From positions 1 through 7,211 of the forward strand of contig CAYPBJ010000053.1 of the NCBI GenBank assembly GCA_964408945.1: a stretch of 7,211 nt of DNA. Direction: 5' to 3'. Positions 1 to 6,000 of this stretch are shown piece after piece. Position 1 is the stretch's first letter, and each line of letters opens with the position of its first letter. The translations under genes were made by a program, and so were the position numbers. This DNA comes from VMCP01 sp964408945. GTDB taxonomy: Bacteria; Bacteroidota; Bacteroidia; NS11-12g; UBA955. The notes under the pieces are model-generated. The model was not told the origin of the DNA. It made no database searches and was given only the letters and a program-made list of their open reading frames with translations.

Positions 1-928
1 GGGAATTATTTGCATTAATTGCAACACTTTCCACTTTGAGATTTGGTATTTCTAACAGTACATTGATTTTTTCGAGTGACGGCCATTCAAGCTCGCCTAC
101 AAATGAGCCCAGTATTTCGCCATCGCGGTATGAGTTGTCGGTGATTTCTGCACTACTACAAAATAGAATTCGCTGATTTTTTACATCAAAATCGGCTCCA
201 GAAAAGCCTGTCTTTTCGCCCTTGAATTTTGGAAGATTGAATTTTTTATAAACCACCTTTTCAGCATACGGAAGAGATCCAATTTCTAGATACTTAAACC
301 AATCTTGCGCTTGAATTTTAAAAATGCAAGAAGGTTTCCTATTGAACAAATACAGGTTTCCATCTCCATCGTGACATGCGCCTTCAATGTTCCAATCGTC
401 ATCTTTTAGACCTGAAATTTTTCTGAGAAACTGGTACAAGGGCCCCCAATCAATCACCTCCATCTTTCCGTTCATGTAGTACAATCCGCTATCTCTTTGA
501 GGGATTTTCGATCCGCTTCCGAAGGCTAAAATATGCTCACCCCCTTTTGGGTCTTTCCAAAATGAAAGTGCTTCAATGTCGTGTTTCGTTTTTTTGTGCA
601 TGCGCTGTGCATGCAATTCACCGTCGTGTAATTTCCCATGAAACGGAAGTCTCAGATATTTGATGGGTTCCATTTTTTGGGGATTATAAATCAGCATATC
701 CGCGGCATCGTCGCCAATAATCCACCATTCGTTATTAACCAAACAACCAGCCGAGGCGGAGGGGTAGGAAAGGCTATGGTCTGTAGTCGGTAGTCCGTAG
801 TCCGTGGTCGGTAGTCCATGGTCCGTAGTCGGGGGTCGGTGGTTAGTGGCTAGTACCTGATCTTTGGTAGCTGGACTTTGGCAGGCGGAAATGATTATGG
901 TGGCAAATAGAAAGTGCAGACGAATCAT
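1..928 (-). CDS. Lipoprotein with predicted beta-propeller body (3' end outside window)
   Basis: The frame is open from the ATG at 926-928 to the left edge (309 codons, no stop seen). Residues 1-16 form a short lipoprotein signal with lipobox ISAC, so Cys16 should be lipidated. The only other start option upstream is excluded: the frame is closed by a TGA (complement of 989-991) and has no ATG in between. Residues 26-53 are a low-complexity linker of heptapeptide repeats (PTTDHGL, PTTDYGL, PTTDHSL, plus a decayed copy before them) encoded by a 7-bp DNA repeat. From about residue 62 the protein looks like a beta-propeller: related motifs recur every 56-63 residues (DIEAL at 117, NIEGA at 180, FSGAD at 242, VESVA at 299), with a FGSGS stretch at 136-140. 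This resembles the DUF6929 or esterase-like-phytase type of Bacteroidota proteins, but that assignment is from memory of motifs and is tentative. Substrate and role are unknown. It is divergent from the gene at 1112. Confidence 0.85.
   Translation of the reverse strand, partial: MIRLHFLFATIIISACQSPATKDQVLATNHRPPTTDHGLPTTDYGLPTTDHSLSYPSASAGCLVNNEWWIIGDDAADMLIYNPQKMEPIKYLRLPFHGKLHDGELHAQRMHKKTKHDIEALSFWKDPKGGEHILAFGSGSKIPQRDSGLYYMNGKMEVIDWGPLYQFLRKISGLKDDDWNIEGACHDGDGNLYLFNRKPSCIFKIQAQDWFKYLEIGSLPYAEKVVYKKFNLPKFKGEKTGFSGADFDVKNQRILFCSSAEITDNSYRDGEILGSFVGELEWPSLEKINVLLEIPNLKVESVAINANNS
779..855. repeat. 11-unit heptanucleotide tandem repeat inside the lipoprotein gene
   Basis: Eleven contiguous 7-bp units in perfect phase: GTCTGTA, GTCGGTA, GTCCGTA, GTCCGTG, GTCGGTA, GTCCATG, GTCCGTA, GTCGGGG, GTCGGTG, GTTAGTG, GCTAGTA (plus strand). 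Consensus is GTCNGTA; units at the right end are most decayed. Because 7 is not a multiple of 3, three units are read as one 7-residue repeat, which gives the PTTD(H/Y)(G/S)L repeat at residues 33-53 of the lipoprotein. The coding (minus) strand of the consensus has no stop codon in any frame, whereas the plus strand has TAG in each frame. There are no spacers, so this is not a CRISPR array. Confidence 0.95.
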
Positions 929-932
929 GTTG

Positions 933-940
933 CGAAGATA
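933..940 (-). promoter_or_regulatory. Weak candidate -7 box for the lipoprotein gene
   Basis: The minus strand reads TATCTTCG, one mismatch from the Bacteroidota -7 consensus TAnnTTTG. It lies only 4 bp ahead of the ATG, so initiation here would give an almost leaderless transcript. No TTG-type -33 element is present at the usual distance; that position is inside the heptad array. The match is short and could be chance. Confidence 0.25.
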
Positions 941-948
941 GGTTTTTC

Positions 949-986
949 GGGTTACGGGTTACGGGTTGCGGGAATCGGGTTTCGGG
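949..986 (+). other. Potential G-quadruplex motif
   Basis: Six GGG runs (949-951, 956-958, 963-965, 970-972, 977-979, 984-986) are separated by exactly 4 nt each, meeting the usual G3 N1-7 pattern with two runs to spare. Further GG or GGG runs continue at the same spacing to 1035. The G-rich strand is the plus strand, the non-template strand for the rightward gene. This is a sequence match; folding is inferred. Confidence 0.55.
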
Positions 987-1000
987 TGTCAGGTGTCGGG

Positions 1001-1072
1001 TTTCGGGTATCGGGTATCAGGATTCGGGATGCGGGCTCCCGGTTCCCGGTACCCGGTACCCGGTACCCGAGA
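1001..1072. repeat. Long imperfect palindrome within the heptad array
   Basis: Bases pair symmetrically about 1036.5 (i + j = 2073). Of 35 positions per arm, 26 are Watson-Crick, 4 are G-T and 5 are mismatched. The best blocks are 1003-1009 with 1064-1070 and 1011-1016 with 1057-1062, then 1025-1029 with 1044-1048 and 1032-1035 with 1038-1041. It arises because the repeat unit switches to roughly its own reverse complement halfway. It could extrude as a cruciform or, if transcribed, fold as a hairpin. No U-run follows, so it is not an obvious terminator. Confidence 0.75.
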
Positions 1073-1078
1073 ATCATT

Positions 1079-1086
1079 TACCTTTG
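1079..1086 (+). promoter_or_regulatory. Candidate Bacteroidota -7 box for the gene at 1112
   Basis: TACCTTTG matches the Bacteroidota -7 consensus TAnnTTTG exactly. Transcription would begin around 1091-1094, leaving a leader of about 20 nt before the ATG at 1112. The position where a TTG-type -33 box would be expected is occupied by CCCGGTA heptads and has no TTG. No Shine-Dalgarno-like sequence is seen before the ATG, which is common in this phylum. Confidence 0.5.
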
Positions 1087-1111
1087 CTAACTAAATCGTA
1101 TTAAGCCCCGC

Positions 1112-3037
1112 ATGAGACAATTTTTTGTGGTTTTGTTTTTAAGTACTTTGAGCTTGAACGCACAGAGGTGCGGGTATGATTATTTAGGGGCATTTGTGGT
1201 GAAAGTGGTGATGGGTAGCGATAGCGATAATATAGAGGGGCTGCAGTTGCGATTGCACGATGAACGCAACCAGCCCATCAGGCAGCCAGAGTTTTGGGCG
1301 AATTTGGAAGGAAGAAAAACGGGGATACGCGCTTTGGATGAGTTTTATAAACTGCCCATAAATCAGAATTTATATGTTATTTTTTTTGACCTTAGAGATG
1401 CAAATCCCCGCAATCGAGGTAATGTTTGGTGGGTGAATGTTGCGCCGCCTTCCGGTAATAGGAATTACCCGAAGGAATGGTCGAAGCAATTTCCAGTCAG
1501 GGTGTCTGATGCCAATCATTTGTGCGGACACACAGGTCCTCTAAAAATAATTACATTGAATTTGATTGACGAGTATCAGTCATCTGACATGGGAGATGGA
1601 TTTGTGAGGCAGTTTCCGAAACAGGAACCTAAACCGGTTATAAATCCCCCGAAAAAAGAAGAACCACCTGCGGTTCGGCCGGTCATTTGGAGTCAGAAAT
1701 TGTACTTTGAGAAGTTCGAGAAGTTGTTGAAGGTCAAAGGAAACTACCAGCTCAGAGATAGCCTGATGATCGTGAACCTTAGCAATGAGCGGGTCGAATT
1801 GCCGTACTTGAAGTTGCAAAAGACCCCACAGGAGCTGATGCTGAAATATCAAGGGTTGAGTATTCCGGAATTTGTGGAAGCCAAAGATACCGCTTGGATT
1901 GTGTATGATTTGATACCATCGGGCAGGTATGTTTCGACCGTGCTTGGGCTCCCTTATGAGGAAAAAAGCTTGGAGTTTGTGTTTGAATTTGAAGGACATC
2001 AAACCTTGTCGGCGAAGGCTGATTATGCCATGGTTGACGTGACCAATCTGCAATTAAGCGAACCGGTCTATCGATTTAAGCCCACGCCTCTTGGGTGGTT
2101 TTGGGTGTTGGAAGTCGAAGAAAATAGGTTGATGTCGTACGGGAAATGTTTGGAAAAGAACGATACGTTGATACGGATTGGGGATTGGCATATTCGCGAG
2201 CCTAGAAAATTTATTCAATATTCAGTGGGGGTGCAAATAGCCGTGAGTTGTAAGGGACAGAATGTAGCGCCCTTTGCATCTGTTTATCAAATGGTTGGGG
2301 GGAGAAAAGTGGCTTTAGATAAAAGATATTACGGCGAAAATATCTTGGTTTGGATTGCACCGAAGACAGATACTTTGGTGGTTGAATGGGGTGAATACAG
2401 CAATCAATTGATGCGATTGACTTTATTTTCAACTCAGATGTTTTCGGTGGATTTGTTTAATATGAAAGACAAGAAGTATTTCAAGAAGCAATATCCGCAG
2501 ATGCACACCTATCAGCCGTATCAGTTTGTAGATACGCAGTTCATGATCAAATGGAACGACGGTAAGAAAGCAGAGTTGCTGAAATTGTACACTGATTTAA
2601 GTAGAGGAGATTTGGGCATTGTGCTCTATCAATCTGATAGGCACTATGAGAATTTTTTAAGTTTGACTTTTCCTCTGAATAAAAAGTATTTAGTAATGCA
2701 AGAACTTCGGAAGTGGCATTCTCGAGGCTGGATCAAGGATTGTTATCAAGGACTGCAAATAAATCAAAATGAGGGAATTACCTATTTCTCGGGTGAATTA
2801 TATGTCAAGCCAAAGAGATGGGAATGGACACCTGAACTTCAGAAGTTGATTGATGATGCCCATTTAAACTTGAGACAATCTTATGGAGATGGAAGTTATT
2901 TATTGAAATACAACGAGTCGATTTTCGATGAATCGTTGTTTCATAAAATGATAGAGTTTTCAGAGTTGCAGCAATGGAGTCATGCAAATATTGTATTTTT
3001 CAATCCTATTCGACAGACTTTAGAATACGTGAAGTGA
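1112..3037 (+). CDS. Secreted protein of unknown function, 641 aa
   Basis: I do not recognise this family. The ATG at 1112 is the first after an in-frame TAA at 1088-1090. Residues 1-17 are a short hydrophobic signal peptide (MRQFFVVLFLSTLSLNA), probably cut after Ala17; Cys20 is not in a lipobox because Arg precedes it. Visible regions are: an N-terminal beta-rich part (about 20-155) with Cys20 and Cys138 that might pair; a Pro/Lys/Glu-rich linker (about 168-190); a beta-rich part (about 193-310), followed by a Trp- and Tyr-rich middle (about 311-460); and a C-terminal alpha/beta-looking part (about 465-641) with many aromatic residues and Cys544. No transmembrane helix beyond the signal, no catalytic motif and no T9SS sorting domain are evident, so a periplasmic location is the simplest guess. 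It is divergent from the lipoprotein gene across the heptad array, and its last 32 bp overlap the convergent GH81 gene. Confidence 0.85.
   Translation: MRQFFVVLFLSTLSLNAQRCGYDYLGAFVVKVVMGSDSDNIEGLQLRLHDERNQPIRQPEFWANLEGRKTGIRALDEFYKLPINQNLYVIFFDLRDANPRNRGNVWWVNVAPPSGNRNYPKEWSKQFPVRVSDANHLCGHTGPLKIITLNLIDEYQSSDMGDGFVRQFPKQEPKPVINPPKKEEPPAVRPVIWSQKLYFEKFEKLLKVKGNYQLRDSLMIVNLSNERVELPYLKLQKTPQELMLKYQGLSIPEFVEAKDTAWIVYDLIPSGRYVSTVLGLPYEEKSLEFVFEFEGHQTLSAKADYAMVDVTNLQLSEPVYRFKPTPLGWFWVLEVEENRLMSYGKCLEKNDTLIRIGDWHIREPRKFIQYSVGVQIAVSCKGQNVAPFASVYQMVGGRKVALDKRYYGENILVWIAPKTDTLVVEWGEYSNQLMRLTLFSTQMFSVDLFNMKDKKYFKKQYPQMHTYQPYQFVDTQFMIKWNDGKKAELLKLYTDLSRGDLGIVLYQSDRHYENFLSLTFPLNKKYLVMQELRKWHSRGWIKDCYQGLQINQNEGITYFSGELYVKPKRWEWTPELQKLIDDAHLNLRQSYGDGSYLLKYNESIFDESLFHKMIEFSELQQWSHANIVFFNPIRQTLEYVK
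3006..3037. other. Convergent 3' overlap of two genes
   Basis: The rightward gene ends with TGA at 3035-3037 and the leftward GH81 gene ends with TAG at 3006-3008, so the coding regions share 32 bp tail to tail. The GH81 side is supported because the overlap encodes the last residues of a typical T9SS sorting domain. No hairpin followed by a T-run is visible in or near the overlap on either strand, so each transcript probably runs into the opposite gene. Confidence 0.85.
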
Positions 3038-6000
3038 TTTGTATGGTGGGAGTTTCAATGACCACCAAATATAAGCCATCAGGAAGTGCTGAAATGTCTA
3101 TGTTTTTTTCGATGGACATCAACAACAATCGGCCCGACGGATCAAATATTTTAACCCCTTTTACGTTCAATACGTTCACAATTTCGATGCGCTGAGACGC
3201 TGGATTGGGAACTATAGATGCAGCCGCTTCAGCGTTTTTAACAACTCCCGTGCTTGGAGCTGCTTTCACGAATTTGAACTGCCAATATCCGGTTCCGAAG
3301 TTGATGCCTGCGGTCAATTTATTTCCGTTTAAGGTGATTTGATATTTCCTGAAATCGGGTTCTGTAGCGCCTGCGCCTAATTCGCCGTTGTTGGTTGCCT
3401 TTGGAAGTCCTAAATATTGTCCCTTCCCATTCAATACAAATTCTCCAGAAATACTGTCAATGGTCCAGCTTCCGGCTGTTGCTCCATTGTGAGGTGCAAC
3501 TGCGTCTCCGCAAGTTTCTTTTCCAGCGTTTTGCCAGCCCTCTAGCCAAGTTTGTCTTCCAAGGATGTTTTGAAAAGTTCCGTTTTCTGAGATCTGATAA
3601 ACGTCGTCGAACAGGCATGAACGAGTGTTAACATCGGCCAAACTGTTGTTCCACCAAGTCAAAGAACCAGCGTTGGGTCCAACCGCCATTGCTCCGGCTA
3701 TGGGTTCCAAGCGCCAGTCACCGGCTATGGAAATAACTGTAAATTTATGTGTGCTGCTGACAGCTGAGTCGCCCTGATCATCGTAGGCAACGGTGAAAAT
3801 TTGGTGGGTTCCTAGCGGCATTGACTTTCTGAATTCAAACGGTGCGGAACTGTCAGAATGGGTCAATGCATTGTTGATCCAGAAATTGACATGGGTTATC
3901 TTGCCGTCCCAATCATCGGCCGAAGCAGCAATGGGAATGGTTTGTCCAATAATGTAAGTGCCATTATTGGTGGGCTGTGATAATGAGATTTCAGGTTTCA
4001 TGTTTCCTCCGTCTTGAACGTAAATAAATACCTCTTGGTAATCAGAATTCAAGCTATCAGAAACAGTTAGTCGCATTTTGTAAACCCCTTTTACTAGGTT
4101 CAAAAGCTTAATTTTAGCCTCATTGCTAGGCGTAAGGTTGAGCTTATTGGGGCCGTAAATTTGGCTCCATTGGTAGTTCAAATATCCCAAGAAACCAGAA
4201 GAGCTCAAAGAGCCATCAAGTGAGGTTGAATCTTGTGAAGTAGGAACCGATTTATTGCCGCCAGCATGGGCCACAGGCAACTTTTTGGGTAAATCTGCGG
4301 CACGCACAAAGGTGAATTTGCCGAGGTTCATGCCCGATTCTTCAAACGATAATCTCAATACTCTTCTGCCGCTCAACAAAGGAATATTCTTGAACGAAAC
4401 GGTTCCGTAGGTTTCCCATTTTGCGGTGCTAGGGAATTTAATTCCGCTTGCAACTGTTTTATCGTCAAGCAAGAGCGATAGATTTCCACCAGTGCCGTTG
4501 TTTCCATTAGCGTAGCGAATATTGAGGTCATACAAGCCATCTTTTTGGATGTTTACGGTGTATTCAGCCCACTCGCCCGATTCGATCCAAGTCAAAATGG
4601 CTCCCTCATTGGGGTTGAGACTGGCATCTGCCGATTCAGTAGTTCTGAAGTTTCCGAGGTTTTCAGTATTGACATCTAAGTATGAAATGCCTTGTCCGTT
4701 GCCTCCTTCGAATTCGTCGAAGTGTCCGGCTTCTATGGTTCCGGGGATGGCTCTAGCGGCTTTATTGTAGGGGACTTGTTCACCGGAAATGATGGTCAAG
4801 AAATTCGAAAACAGGGCATTGCCATTTTGGAAGAGCTTAGCAAAAACGGTGTGTTTTCCTGTGGGGAGACTTTTCAGAATCACGTTCGATGAATCTTTGC
4901 CCAAAAGTGTGGCTCCAGAAAACCATTGAATGGAATCGGGTTTGAAATTCACGCTATCCAATCGAACAGTAACATCTGTTCCTTTATACACCTGCTCAAA
5001 ATCAGTTGAAATGAGTGCTTTCCCGTCAAGGTCAAGGCTGGTTTTCAACTTTCGAGGCGGAACAACTAGTTGATATCCATCGGAAAAATCAATCTTCAAA
5101 GTATCCTTACCGTAGTTTTTTCCGACGTAAATCATTTGGGTGTCTTTCTTGAAAGCTACTGCCAGCGGATGGTTCGCTGTGATGTTTGACTGAAGCCTTC
5201 CCAAGCCATTCAAAGAGTGCAACCAATGGTAAGTCTGGGCATCGGAAATTCCGAATTTGAGATTGCGTTTCGGGTAGCTGTTGTAGAGTTCTATAGCTCG
5301 AGGGGCATCGGTCAAAGCCAAGAATTTCCAGTACACATCGTGCCAAAGATTGTCGTTGGCTTGATTGCTCAAAATTCCGGTATTTTTGGCCATTTCGGCC
5401 CATAAACGTTTGGCGTAGCTGGTATCGTGCGCCAAATAAAGCGATCCACCGTGGATGGGGTAAAGCTCAATTCCATAAGACGCTGCAATGTCACTGGTCC
5501 AGAAAGTGCCGTTGTCGTATGAGTTTCCCCAAACGCGAGAAACCAAGGCATATTGCTGATTTGAACCGAAATTTCGCTTGTTTTTGTCAAACCAATACTC
5601 CTCAATCGCGCTTTGCTCGGTGGTGTAGAGGTAAATTCCTAGGTTTCGAATTTGATCGTTGCCGGTAATGCTTCCCCAGTGAATCAAAGACGAGTTGAAC
5701 TGCATGCTTTCGGAGGTCGATTCTTGATCATTTCCCTGCGGGAAGCTTGCAAATCCATTGGCCCAGCAATGTCCGGTAAACGGATTGAAATTTCTCAAAT
5801 AGGGAAATAGGCTGTCGTTTCTTTCGGGGGATGCTGCATCGCGGACCAATAAATTCACCATAGCACCGAACTTACTAGCCCAACCCGGTTCGAATTCTTC
5901 AATAAACGAGGCTGCGTGAATGAAATATCCCCAGTGGAAATGATGGTCGTTGATGTTGTTGTCTTGTCCGTGCCCAGCCGGATAGCCAATCATGGAGCTC

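Larger units (their letters stand above)
947..1072. repeat. 18-unit degenerate heptanucleotide array in the divergent intergenic region
   Basis: Eighteen 7-bp units without interruption; the second base of each unit is C at 948, 955, 962 and every 7 bp to 1067. Units 1-13 (947-1037) follow TCGGGTN with variants such as ACGGGTT, GCGGGAA and TCAGGTG. Units 14-18 (1038-1072) follow CCCGGTA, so the G-rich strand switches near 1036. The array fills 126 of the 183 bp between the divergent start codons. Degenerate heptads of this kind recall the STRR elements described in heterocystous cyanobacteria; the resemblance is in form only. There are no spacers, excluding CRISPR. Function is unknown. Confidence 0.95.

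Noticed and set aside
949..986. Telomere-like repeat (GGGTTAC)
   Set aside because: The resemblance is limited to two units; later units drift, the region is internal between two genes, and nothing else suggests a replicon end.
779..1072. CRISPR array
   Set aside because: The repeats are 7 bp, directly adjoining and degenerate, with no unique spacers and no cas genes in view.
1580..2053. 157-residue open frame on the minus strand
   Set aside because: It lies wholly antisense within the 1112-3037 gene, has no promoter or signal, and has composition typical of a shadow frame.
3094..3119. Possible terminator hairpin downstream of the gene ending at 3037
   Set aside because: An 8-bp stem exists, but the T-run (3103-3109) is in the loop rather than after the stem, and the segment encodes conserved-looking sequence of the T9SS sorting domain.
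5107..5605. Overlapping small open frames on both strands inside the GH81 catalytic region
   Set aside because: The GH81 frame here has clear family sequence; the others show no recognisable features and are shadows.
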